Positions 1 to 7,023 of a DNA stretch of 15,442 nucleotides are shown piece after piece (within the stretch, counting starts at the first letter, position 1; the number at the start of each line of letters is the position of its first letter). The notes beneath the pieces were generated by a model. It made no database searches, was not told the DNA's origin, and saw only the letters and a program-made list of their open reading frames with translations. A program made the translations under genes and the position numbers. The stretch is taken from contig JAEZXW010000049.1 of the NCBI GenBank assembly GCA_023419515.1, positions 1 to 15,442 of the forward strand, in the 5' to 3' direction. This DNA is from Actinomycetes bacterium. GTDB taxonomy: Bacteria > Actinomycetota > Coriobacteriia > Coriobacteriales > JAEZXW01.

Positions 1-1
1 C

Positions 2-856
2 GCGCGTGCGCTTGAATATCGCTTTGACTTTGCGGATGATCACGCGCTTGGCAACCTATTGATCACCGCCCTTGCCAAAGAAACTGAGTCGTTTACTGAG
101 GCGCTTAAGATCTGTGCACGCCTGCTCGATATTCGCGGGCCAGTGTATCCGTCAACCCTAGAAAGCGTGGTGCTCTGCGGTCAGACGATTGACGGTCATC
201 AGTTTCGCGGTCAGGTGGAGGGATCAGAAGGGCCAGCTGCGCTCAGTCGAGTCTGGCTCGATCCGTATTTTCCTGAGGCATACGAGCCAGCGCTGATTGC
301 CCTAAAAAACAGTGATGTTATCGTACTTGGTCCAGGCTCACTCTTTTCTTCGATCATCCCTAACCTGTTGGTGCCTGGTGTGTGCGAGGCAATTAATGAC
401 GCGCGCCAAACCCGTGGTGCGATGGTAGTGTTTATCGCCTCAAAGGCAGACATGCAGTATGAGACCTGGGGCATGAGCGCGCAGGAACACATCGAGGCGT
501 TGCTTAACCACGGTATGCGCGGCATGCTTGATGTCGTGCTTTTGCATCGCGATGCTAATCATGATCTTGGCGTGGCGACGAGATCGTTTACGGCACTTAC
601 CGGCGAGCAGATCGCTCAGGATAAAGCCCTGCACAAGCAGTTGCTCACCCGTCATGAACTCGATGGATACCGCGGGTTTATTCGCCCGATCACCTTAACC
701 GATGAGATGATTCAGGCGATTAGCGAGAAGGTTGGTCAGGTCATCGTCCGCGATTTCAGCGATGCTGATCGTCCCACCTGGCACGATCAGGCAAAGCTCA
801 CCAACGCCCTCAAAGGGGTGATCGACAGTGTCATTTACCGCCGAAGTAAAAGATGA
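2..856 (+). CDS. yvcK: YvcK/CofD-like gluconeogenesis factor, 5'-truncated by window start
   Basis: The frame is open from base 2, so the gene begins outside the window; 284 C-terminal residues are visible, ending with TGA at 854-856. A TTG at 59 lies inside the conserved GNLLI segment and is not a start. The family (YvcK, related to CofD 2-phospho-lactate transferases) binds UDP-GlcNAc and affects cell envelope and growth on gluconeogenic carbon sources in Bacillus and mycobacteria. Diagnostic stretches are the HALGNLL segment near the visible N-terminus, the DP-FPEAYEPALIAL segment, and the nucleotide-binding-like VIVLGPGSLFSSIIPNLL. The usual N-x-x-TQPGET stretch is replaced by an ASKADMQYETWG version, which may alter ligand contacts. 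It overlaps whiA by 29 bases, the classical yvcK-whiA coupling; rapZ would be expected upstream but is not visible. The family call is firm; the biochemical role here is inferred. Confidence 0.9.
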   Translation, partial: ARALEYRFDFADDHALGNLLITALAKETESFTEALKICARLLDIRGPVYPSTLESVVLCGQTIDGHQFRGQVEGSEGPAALSRVWLDPYFPEAYEPALIALKNSDVIVLGPGSLFSSIIPNLLVPGVCEAINDARQTRGAMVVFIASKADMQYETWGMSAQEHIEALLNHGMRGMLDVVLLHRDANHDLGVATRSFTALTGEQIAQDKALHKQLLTRHELDGYRGFIRPITLTDEMIQAISEKVGQVIVRDFSDADRPTWHDQAKLTNALKGVIDSVIYRRSKR

Positions 857-1796
857 ACTTTCTCGCGTCAAGCTCGTTGACCAAGGCCTGACAGAGGCAG
901 AAGCGCTCTCCTGTGATCGCTCGTGTTTGGCGGCGATGGTGCGTATTTGTGGTTCACTCATCAAAACAGGGGCTCAAAGCTATCGTCTCGAGATGGCAAC
1001 CGAGACCGGTGCGGTGGCACGCTCGGTCATCAAACTCATCCACCTCGTCTACGATTTGCAGACCGAGCTTGTCGTGCGCAAGAGTTTTTTGCACAAGACC
1101 CATAATTACCTCATCGCCCTGCCAGATCAACCAGGCCTCTTGGAGGCACTCATCGATCTTGGACTGCTCTCACGTGATCTGCGCCTTGAACGTTGCATCG
1201 CACCTCATCTCATTGCAGGCACCAAGGAGCGAGCAGCGTATCTGCGCGGCGCTTTTTTGGGTAGCGGTTTTATTGCAGACCCTAAGGGTGACTTGCATTT
1301 TGAGATGGTGATGAGCGGAGCGACCAAGCAAGAGCTTGCGAGTGAGATCATCACATTGATGAAGCAGGCTTCAATCAATGCGCGCGAGGTGGTGCGACGC
1401 AACGAAAACCTCGTCTACATCAAAAACGCCGAGGATATCAGTAGTTTTTTGGCACTCGTTGGGGCGCACAATGGCGTGCTTGCTATTGAACAGATGCGCG
1501 TGATGAAGTCACTCAGAAACGACGTTAATCGCCGAGTGAATGCTGAGATGGCTAATCAGGCAAAAAGCTCTCATGCCTCACTCCAGCAGCTTGCTGATAT
1601 TGCGTATCTTAAAGAGCGGGGGCTTTTTGAGCAATTGCCCCAAGCACTCAAGGACTTTTGTGATCTACGCGAGACATATCCCGATGTGAATCTGCGAGAG
1701 CTTGGCGAGTTGGCCAAGCCAAAGCTCAGTAAGTCCGCAGTCGCTCATCGTGTTCGGCGCATCCAGCAGCTTGCTCAGGAGTATCGTGAAGCTTAG
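828..1796 (+). CDS. whiA: WhiA family DNA-binding regulator
   Basis: This 322-residue protein matches WhiA, which combines a degenerate LAGLIDADG homing-endonuclease-like fold with a C-terminal helix-turn-helix. In Streptomyces it controls sporulation-associated division; in other Gram-positives it affects division and chromosome segregation. The start is GTG at 828, giving the canonical MSFTAEVKDEL N-terminus, with an AAAGGGG ribosome binding site at about 812-818 inside yvcK. The LAGLIDADG-like core is at about residues 136-160 (AAYLRGAFLGSGF then HFEM). The C-terminal HTH is at about 288-318 (LRELGELAKPKLSKSAVAHRVRRI is visible as pieces LRELGEL and KSAVAHRVRRI). The length is normal for the family. 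The coding sequence overlaps yvcK by 29 bases, so the two are probably translationally coupled. It stands directly upstream of gap, as in other actinobacteria. Confidence 0.95.
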   Translation: MSFTAEVKDELSRVKLVDQGLTEAEALSCDRSCLAAMVRICGSLIKTGAQSYRLEMATETGAVARSVIKLIHLVYDLQTELVVRKSFLHKTHNYLIALPDQPGLLEALIDLGLLSRDLRLERCIAPHLIAGTKERAAYLRGAFLGSGFIADPKGDLHFEMVMSGATKQELASEIITLMKQASINAREVVRRNENLVYIKNAEDISSFLALVGAHNGVLAIEQMRVMKSLRNDVNRRVNAEMANQAKSSHASLQQLADIAYLKERGLFEQLPQALKDFCDLRETYPDVNLRELGELAKPKLSKSAVAHRVRRIQQLAQEYREA

Positions 1797-1805
1797 CGCT
1801 CGTTA

Positions 1806-1826
1806 CCCGCACTCTCGTGGGATTTT
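1806..1826 (+). terminator. Weak terminator-like hairpin after whiA
   Basis: CCCGC at 1806-1810 pairs with GTGGG at 1817-1821 (one G-T pair) around a 6-base loop, followed by ATTTT. The stem is only 5 bp and the T run short, so termination is likely partial at best. It lies 10 bases after the whiA stop and would help insulate gap from whiA. Confidence 0.35.
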
Positions 1827-1831
1827 CGTTA

Positions 1832-1864
1832 ATGAAAGTGCTTCGCATATTCATCGGTTACAAT
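1832..1864 (+). promoter_or_regulatory. Candidate gap promoter with operator-like dyad
   Basis: A TACAAT -10-like hexamer at 1859-1864 lies 31 bases before the gap start. The region where a -35 would sit holds a 23-base dyad, 1832-1854: ATGAA-A-GTGC, a 3-base centre TTC, then GCAT-A-TTCAT. Nine of ten arm positions are complementary (one A/A mismatch, one G-T pair). No good -35 hexamer is seen; GTGCTT at 1838-1843 is the nearest, with a short 15-base spacer. The placement suggests repressor binding or activator dependence, but an RNA hairpin from whiA read-through is an alternative. Confidence 0.4.
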
Positions 1865-1895
1865 GCATCAAAAGACGTTTTTTCAAGGAGGTACC

Positions 1896-2906
1896 ATGGC
1901 TTTGAAGGTTGGTATTAACGGATTTGGTCGTATTGGTCGCGTTGCCATGCGTATTTTGCTCGATACCCCTGATGTTGAGTTGGTCGCAGTTAACGACTGG
2001 AAGCAAATCGATACGATGGCTCACCTGCTCAAGTACGATTCAATCCATGGCCCTCTCAAGAAAGAAGTGGTTGTCGATGGCATGGACATGATTATCGACG
2101 GCAAGCGCATCAAGGGTCTGTCTTCTCGTAATCCCGAGGAACTCGGTTGGGGAGAGCTTGGCGTTGACGTTGTGATCGAATCAACCGGTAAGTTCACCGC
2201 GCGCGAGGATCTTGAGCGCCACATCAAGGCAGGTGCCAAGAAGGTCGTCTTGTCCTGCCCTGGTAAGGGTCTTGATAAGACAATTGTCATGGGCGTGAAC
2301 GATCATGAGTATGATCCCACTCAGCATCACATCGTCTCGAACGCTTCTTGTACGACAAACTGCCTGTCACCGCTGGCGCACGTGCTCATGGAGGAGTTTG
2401 GCATTGAGCGCGGCCTCATGACGACGGTTCACGCTTATACCAACGATCAAAACATGCTCGACATGCGTCACAAGGATCTTCGTCGTGCTCGCGCCGGTGC
2501 CGTTAACATCATCCCAACCACCACGGGTGCTGCCAAGGCGGTCGCTGAGGTCATCCCGTCGCTCAAGGGTAAGCTCGACGGTTTTGCTGCCCGCGTTCCG
2601 GTGACTGATGGTTCGATGGTTGATCTCGTAGTTGAGCTCGGTAAAGAGGTTACTGTCGAGGAGATTAACGCTGCGGTGAAGCGCGCGGCAGAAGGTAAGC
2701 TCAAGGGCATCTTGCGCTACACCGAAGACCCAATCGTTTCATGCGACATTATCGGTGATCCTCACTCCAGCATCTTTGATGCTAGTCTCACCATGGTGCT
2801 GCAGGGCAGCTCAAACATGGTGAAGGTGGTTTCTTGGTACGACAACGAGTTTGGTTACTCCAACCGTCTGGTTGAGCTTGCCAAGCTGGTTGGCACCAAG
2901 GCTTAA
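1896..2906 (+). CDS. gap: Type I glyceraldehyde-3-phosphate dehydrogenase
   Basis: The 336-residue cytosolic enzyme interconverts glyceraldehyde 3-phosphate, phosphate and NAD+ with 1,3-bisphosphoglycerate. I chose ATG 1896 because AAGGAGGT (1885-1892) lies just before it and the product starts MALKVGINGFGRIGR; an in-frame ATG at 1863 would add 11 unconserved residues. The Rossmann GINGFGRIGR is at residues 6-15, with NAD-favouring Asp34. The active-site segment SNASCTTNCLSPL has catalytic Cys152, and the C-terminal SWYDNEFGYSNR is intact. The length is standard. Residues 120-125 read SCPGKG where SAPAKG is usual. It follows whiA, as in many actinobacteria, and is separated from pgk by a strong hairpin terminator, so it is probably expressed at a higher level than pgk-tpiA-gpmI. 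Whether flux runs to glycolysis or gluconeogenesis cannot be read from sequence. Confidence 0.97.
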   Translation: MALKVGINGFGRIGRVAMRILLDTPDVELVAVNDWKQIDTMAHLLKYDSIHGPLKKEVVVDGMDMIIDGKRIKGLSSRNPEELGWGELGVDVVIESTGKFTAREDLERHIKAGAKKVVLSCPGKGLDKTIVMGVNDHEYDPTQHHIVSNASCTTNCLSPLAHVLMEEFGIERGLMTTVHAYTNDQNMLDMRHKDLRRARAGAVNIIPTTTGAAKAVAEVIPSLKGKLDGFAARVPVTDGSMVDLVVELGKEVTVEEINAAVKRAAEGKLKGILRYTEDPIVSCDIIGDPHSSIFDASLTMVLQGSSNMVKVVSWYDNEFGYSNRLVELAKLVGTKA

Positions 2907-2922
2907 AGTTATACGTTTGCAC

Positions 2923-2993
2923 GACCTGCCTTGTGACTTCACCAGTTGCGCGATAGACGCGCGGCGCGTGAGGTACGCATGGCAGGTCTTTTT
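2923..2993 (+). terminator. Long-stem intrinsic terminator between gap and pgk
   Basis: GACCTGCC (2923-2930) pairs perfectly with GGCAGGTC (2981-2988), followed by TTTTT (2989-2993). Inside, TGTG (2932-2935) pairs with CGCA (2976-2979), and ACTTCAC (2936-2942) with GTGAGGT (2968-2974). GCGCG (2948-2952) pairs with CGCGC (2958-2962) round a 5-base ATAGA loop. The whole element folds as one long hairpin with small interruptions, much longer than a minimal terminator. It likely reduces read-through from gap into pgk and stabilises the gap mRNA. Confidence 0.8.
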
Positions 2994-3000
2994 ATAGTGC

Positions 3001-3027
3001 TTGTTTTGATCATAAAAGGCATACCAT
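3001..3027 (+). promoter_or_regulatory. Possible pgk promoter
   Basis: TTGTTT (3001-3006) and TACCAT (3022-3027) are weak -35 and -10 matches with a short 15-base spacer, located between the gap terminator and pgk. A promoter is expected here because the preceding terminator should reduce read-through, but the sequence match is poor. Confidence 0.25.
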
Positions 3028-3055
3028 TGAGCAGCCCAACAGAAAGGCAGCGTGC

Positions 3056-4255
3056 ATGACAACTCAGACGTTCCAAACCCTAGATACCCTTGAGGTAGCA
3101 GGTAAGCGTGTGTTGGTTCGCGTCGATTTTAACGTCCCGCTTAAAGAGGGCTTAGTGACCGATGACACACGCATCAGGGCAGCGCTTCCGACAATTCGCG
3201 AGCTTTTTGATCGCAAGGCGCATTCGCTCGTCCTGATGACGCATGTTGGTCGCCCTCAGGGTATTGGTATTGAGCCTGAGTTTTCGACTGCATCAATCGC
3301 GCGAACACTCGCTTCTTATTTGGGCGAGAAGCACCCTGTTGTGCATGTGGCTGATATCGCTGGTCAGGAGGCGCTGCGGGCCGCTCAATCCCTCAATCAG
3401 GGTGAGATCTTGCTCGTTGAGAACCTGCGATTTGACCCGCGTGAGAAAAAGGGCGATGAGGGGTTTGCCCAAAAGCTTGCAGCCCTTGGCGAGGTCTATG
3501 TGAATGATGCCTTTGGTACAGCACACCGTGCACATGCCTCAGTTGCAACCGTAGCACGTCTCATGCCGAGTGCAGCGGGGTTGTTGATGCAGCGTGAGGT
3601 TGAGACGCTCAAAAGTCTCACCACCGATCCTGATCGTCCCTTTGTCGCCATCCTCGGTGGTTCAAAGGTGTCCGATAAGATCGGCGTGATTGAAGCACTG
3701 CTGACCCGCGTTGATGCGCTTGTGGTTGGAGGTGCTATGTGCTTTACCTTCCTCAAGGCTCAAGGCTTTGAGGTGGGCAAATCACTTGTCGAAGATGACT
3801 GGATTGAGCGCTGCAAGACGCTGATGGCACAAGCCAATGAGCTCGGCGTTGATCTCATTATCCCAACTGATGTGGTTGAGGCTGCCGAGTTTGCCGCCGA
3901 CGCCTTCTGTCAGACGGTGGACGTTGATGCAATGTCACCTGAGATGATGGGGCTCGATATTGGTTCAAAGACCGTTGAGCGGATTGCCGCGGTGGTAGCG
4001 GGCGCCAAGATCATCTTTTGGAATGGACCGATGGGCGTCTTTGAGATGCCTGCGTTTAGCCACGGAACGCGCGGAGTAGCTGAGGCGCTTGCAAAGGCAT
4101 CGGGCACGACCATCATCGGTGGTGGTGACTCGGTTGCTGCGGTTGAGCTTTTTAACGTGGCAGATCAGATGGACTATATTTCGACTGGCGGCGGCGCTTC
4201 GATGAAGCTACTCGAAGGTGCCGATATGCCAGCGCTTGAGCCTCTCTGGAGGTAA
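3056..4255 (+). CDS. pgk: Phosphoglycerate kinase
   Basis: The 399-residue enzyme transfers phosphate from 1,3-bisphosphoglycerate to ADP, giving 3-phosphoglycerate and ATP, in the cytosol. Substrate-binding VRVDFNVP is at residues 21-28 (Arg22, Asp24, Asn26), HVGRP at 63-67, and ENLRFDPREKKGD at 122-134. The hinge and nucleotide-binding segments are ILGGSKVSDKI (199-209), WNGPMGVFE (322-330), GGGDS (355-359) and STGGGA (376-381), all intact. The length is typical. The start at 3056 is preceded by AGAAAGG (3041-3047). Its stop is three bases before the tpiA start, and the tpiA ribosome binding site lies inside its last codons, so the two are co-transcribed and probably translationally coupled. 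No fusion or truncation is seen. Confidence 0.97.
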   Translation: MTTQTFQTLDTLEVAGKRVLVRVDFNVPLKEGLVTDDTRIRAALPTIRELFDRKAHSLVLMTHVGRPQGIGIEPEFSTASIARTLASYLGEKHPVVHVADIAGQEALRAAQSLNQGEILLVENLRFDPREKKGDEGFAQKLAALGEVYVNDAFGTAHRAHASVATVARLMPSAAGLLMQREVETLKSLTTDPDRPFVAILGGSKVSDKIGVIEALLTRVDALVVGGAMCFTFLKAQGFEVGKSLVEDDWIERCKTLMAQANELGVDLIIPTDVVEAAEFAADAFCQTVDVDAMSPEMMGLDIGSKTVERIAAVVAGAKIIFWNGPMGVFEMPAFSHGTRGVAEALAKASGTTIIGGGDSVAAVELFNVADQMDYISTGGGASMKLLEGADMPALEPLWR

Positions 4256-4258
4256 GCA

Positions 4259-5116
4259 ATGGGACTATTTTCTAACCTCATGGGTCAGCCAAAGACGCAG
4301 GATACTCGTGTGCCGCATGCTACGCAGGTTGCGGGCAAGCGCCGTCCGGTTGTCGCTGGCAACTGGAAGATGAATACGACTTACGCATCAGCCGTGGCGC
4401 TTTCGCAAAGAATCAGCGATCGCGATAAGCAAGATCGCATGACCGAGTACATTGACATCATGCTCATTCCGCCGTTTACGGCGCTTAAAGGAGTCTCGAA
4501 TGTCATCGCCTTTGATCACGCCGATCTTATCCTCGGTGCTCAGGATGTCTCTGAGCACGATGATGGGGCATACACCGGTCAGATCTCGACGGCGATGCTC
4601 GCGGATATGCAGGTGCAGGTCTGCCTTGTGGGTCACTCAGAACGCAGGGTCTTAGGCGAGGATGACGCGCTGTTAGCACGCAAGGTTAAAAAGCTGATCG
4701 ATGCTCATATCACGCCGATCCTGTGCTGTGGTGAGCCGCTTGAGGTCTATGAGGCTGAACAGACAACTGACTTTATCGCCAATCAAATCAAGGCAGGGCT
4801 TGCCGAGGTGAGTGCAGAAGAAGCGGCTAGGATCATCATCGCGTATGAGCCCATCTGGGCGATTGGTACGGGTAAAGTGGCATCTCCGCTGCACGCGCAG
4901 ACGATCGCAAAGACGATTCGCGACACTTGTGCCGAGCTTTTCTCAGTAGACGTTGCCGATCAGATTAGGATTCTTTACGGTGGTTCAGTTAAGCCTCAGA
5001 GTGCCGGCATCTTTTGCGATGGCGAGGATGTTGACGGCGTGCTAGTGGGCGGTGCTGCTTTGGACGCTGATGATTTTTGCCGTATTATCGATGAGGTGAT
5101 CGAGTATGGCGGCTGA
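4259..5116 (+). CDS. tpiA: Triose-phosphate isomerase with N-terminal extension
   Basis: The enzyme interconverts dihydroxyacetone phosphate and glyceraldehyde 3-phosphate. The 285-residue product is longer than the usual 250 or so because about 27 residues (MGLFSNLMGQPKTQDTRV...) precede the canonical RRPVVAGNWKMN. The start at 4259 is well supported: GGAGG at 4248-4252 is 6 bases away, and there is no ATG or GTG nearer the conserved N-terminus. Catalytic residues are Asn35 and Lys37, His126 in GHSERR, and Glu197 in AYEPIWAIGTG; the phosphate-binding GGSV (241-244) and VLVGGAAL (261-268) are present. After GHSERR the sequence goes VLGEDD, one residue shorter than the usual RR-x-x-x-G/A-E spacing. 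It lies between pgk (3-base gap) and gpmI (11-base overlap). Activity is likely; the purpose of the extension is unknown. Confidence 0.95.
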   Translation: MGLFSNLMGQPKTQDTRVPHATQVAGKRRPVVAGNWKMNTTYASAVALSQRISDRDKQDRMTEYIDIMLIPPFTALKGVSNVIAFDHADLILGAQDVSEHDDGAYTGQISTAMLADMQVQVCLVGHSERRVLGEDDALLARKVKKLIDAHITPILCCGEPLEVYEAEQTTDFIANQIKAGLAEVSAEEAARIIIAYEPIWAIGTGKVASPLHAQTIAKTIRDTCAELFSVDVADQIRILYGGSVKPQSAGIFCDGEDVDGVLVGGAALDADDFCRIIDEVIEYGG

Positions 5117-6713
5117 TTGCACGCAGCGCAATAACCTCTATCTGCCAGCGCTTTTGGTGATCATGGATGGGCTTGCCCTCGATGAACCAAGTGAGGCGAA
5201 TGCCGTTAGTTTGGCGCATACGCCCTATCTCGATCAGCTCTTTGAGCGCTGCTCGTGGACAACACTCATGACCTGTGGCGAGCACGTTGGTCTGCCCGAT
5301 GGCCAGATGGGCAACTCCGAGGTTGGCCACATGAATATCGGGGCAGGCCGTATCGTCTATCAGGAGCTTTCGCGTATCAATCGTGCGATCGATGACGGCT
5401 CTTTCGATCAAAACCCTGTGCTCGTCAATGCGATCCAGGATGCCGTAGCGCGCAATGCAACTGTCCACGTGATAGGCTTAGCCTCACAGGGCGGTGTGCA
5501 TTCTCAGCTTTCCCATGGTATGCGAATCGTGTCGCTCGCTGCTTCGCTTAATGCTCGCGTTGCGGTTCACGCCTTTACTGATGGGCGAGACGTTGATCCA
5601 CATTCTGGCCTAGATTTTATCAACACCCTTGATGAGCACTGTAAAAAGCTTGCTAAAGATTCGAGCAAGTTTGTCGGCATTGCTACGATCGCGGGTCGCT
5701 ACTACGCTATGGATCGCGATGAGCGCTGGGATCGCGTGAAGCGTGCCTGGGATGTGATGGTGCACCCACAAGAGCCTTGCGGTTTGTTGCCTGCTGAGGC
5801 GATGCAGGCGTCTTACGATGCAGGCGTGACCGATGAATTTGTTGAGCCAGTATGCATTGAGCCTGTTGGTATCTCATCAGACGACGTCGTCATCTTCTTC
5901 AATTTCCGCGCCGATCGTGCCCGCCAAATGACGCGGGCACTCACCGAGTCAGATTTCCCTGGCTTTGAGCGTGACATCCTCATTGATCCAGCTCGCTTTG
6001 TGACGCTCACCGAGTATCACGAAGACTTTGTTTGCCCAATTGCATTCCCTAAGGTATTTCCAGAAAATACCCTGGCAGATGCCATCGCAGATGCGGGCTT
6101 GAAACAATATCACACGGCCGAGACCGAAAAATATGCGCACGTAACCTTCTTTTTGAACGGTGCAAAAGAAACGCCAAAGCTTAACGAGGTACGCAAGCTC
6201 ATCGCATCTCCTCAGGTAGCAACCTATGACTTGCAGCCAGAGATGAGCGCTCACGAAGTGACAGCTGAACTGCTTGCTGCCATCGAGAGCAATACGGCTG
6301 ATGTTTATATCGTCAACTACGCCAACTGCGACATGGTCGGTCACACCGGAGACGTCAAGGCTGCCGTACGTGCGGTCGAGACGGTTGACGAAGCGCTGAG
6401 TCAGATAGTACCTGCCATTCTCAAGCGGGGAGGTTTCGCGCTCATCACCGCCGATCATGGCAACGCTGATTGCATGTTTACGGTTGATGAAAAGGGTAAT
6501 CGTCGCCCTCACACCGCACACACCCTTGCGCCTGTTCCGTTTATCTTGGCAGAAGCTGAAGCCTTAATGCCGCCGGCAAGCACGGTTCGCCACGACACCA
6601 CATTGCTCTCGCGTCAAAACACTGGAGCGCTCTGTGACATCGCTCCAACGCTTTTTGCGTTAATTGGGCTTGAAACCCCATCTGAGTGGACAGGTCGTTC
6701 ACTTTTGTGCTAA
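5106..6713 (+). CDS. gpmI: 2,3-bisphosphoglycerate-independent phosphoglycerate mutase
   Basis: The 535-residue cytosolic, metal-dependent enzyme of the alkaline-phosphatase superfamily interconverts 3- and 2-phosphoglycerate. Visible motifs in order: metal-ligand Asp21 in LVIMDG; the phospho-acceptor Ser71 in GQMGNSEVGHMNIGAGR; TDGRDVDPHSG (158-168); AGRYYAMDRDERWDR (196-210); NFRADRARQMTRAL (266-279); DLQPEMSAHEVT (375-386); the metal site NCDMVGHTGD (Asp409, His413); TADHGNAD (Asp450, His451); and HTAHT (469-473). It is slightly longer than the usual 510 or so, with a 13-residue N-terminal lead and extra residues near 488-505. The start ATG overlaps tpiA by 11 bases, indicating coupling. 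Cys408 stands where Pro is common (NPDMVGH). In many actinobacteria secG follows tpiA directly; here gpmI is placed between them. Confidence 0.96.
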   Translation: MAADCTQRNNLYLPALLVIMDGLALDEPSEANAVSLAHTPYLDQLFERCSWTTLMTCGEHVGLPDGQMGNSEVGHMNIGAGRIVYQELSRINRAIDDGSFDQNPVLVNAIQDAVARNATVHVIGLASQGGVHSQLSHGMRIVSLAASLNARVAVHAFTDGRDVDPHSGLDFINTLDEHCKKLAKDSSKFVGIATIAGRYYAMDRDERWDRVKRAWDVMVHPQEPCGLLPAEAMQASYDAGVTDEFVEPVCIEPVGISSDDVVIFFNFRADRARQMTRALTESDFPGFERDILIDPARFVTLTEYHEDFVCPIAFPKVFPENTLADAIADAGLKQYHTAETEKYAHVTFFLNGAKETPKLNEVRKLIASPQVATYDLQPEMSAHEVTAELLAAIESNTADVYIVNYANCDMVGHTGDVKAAVRAVETVDEALSQIVPAILKRGGFALITADHGNADCMFTVDEKGNRRPHTAHTLAPVPFILAEAEALMPPASTVRHDTTLLSRQNTGALCDIAPTLFALIGLETPSEWTGRSLLC

Positions 6714-6765
6714 CTTAATAAGTTGCATACTTTTGCATTAATTATCTTGAAAGGGAGCAGCTGGA

Positions 6766-7023
6766 ATGCAGGCTTTGGTTATTGGTTTGTTGGTCGTTTG
6801 GGCAGTGAGTGGCTTGGCACTGGTCGCCTTGATCTTGATGCACTCAGGTAAGGGCACGGGTGTCTCTGACATGATCGCATCGAGCATGTACTCAACCAGC
6901 GGTGGTTCATCCATCATTGAGAAGAATCTGACGCGCGTGACCGTTGCTTGTGCCATCGTTTTTGTACTTTGCATCCTGATCTTTATGCTTATCTATCCAC
7001 TCGGTACCGTCCAAATGGGCTAA
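6766..7023 (+). CDS. secG: Preprotein translocase subunit SecG
   Basis: The 85-residue membrane protein has two hydrophobic segments (about residues 2-24 and 59-79) around a glycine/serine-rich cytosolic loop, the SecG layout. The conserved LMHSGKGTG (25-33) and the TSGGSS (45-50) followed by EKNLTRVT (53-60) are present. SecG associates with SecYE and assists SecA-driven export. The start at 6766 has AAAGGGAG (6750-6757) 8 bases upstream. It follows gpmI by 52 bases; that gap contains a small AACTT-AAT-AAGTT palindrome at 6713-6725 and AT-rich sequence that might hold a weak promoter (TTGCAT 6723-6728, TATCTT 6743-6748, spacer too short). Linkage of secG to tpiA or eno is common in Gram-positives, which supports the call. 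Confidence 0.93.
   Translation: MQALVIGLLVVWAVSGLALVALILMHSGKGTGVSDMIASSMYSTSGGSSIIEKNLTRVTVACAIVFVLCILIFMLIYPLGTVQMG

Noticed and set aside
1863..1895. Upstream ATG for gap
   Set aside because: It overlaps the TACAAT hexamer and has no ribosome binding site; the AAGGAGGT at 1885-1892 and the conserved N-terminus place the start at 1896.
5949..6521. 190-codon open frame on the minus strand
   Set aside because: It lies wholly inside gpmI, whose catalytic motifs are intact, and its translation shows no recognisable family or domain.
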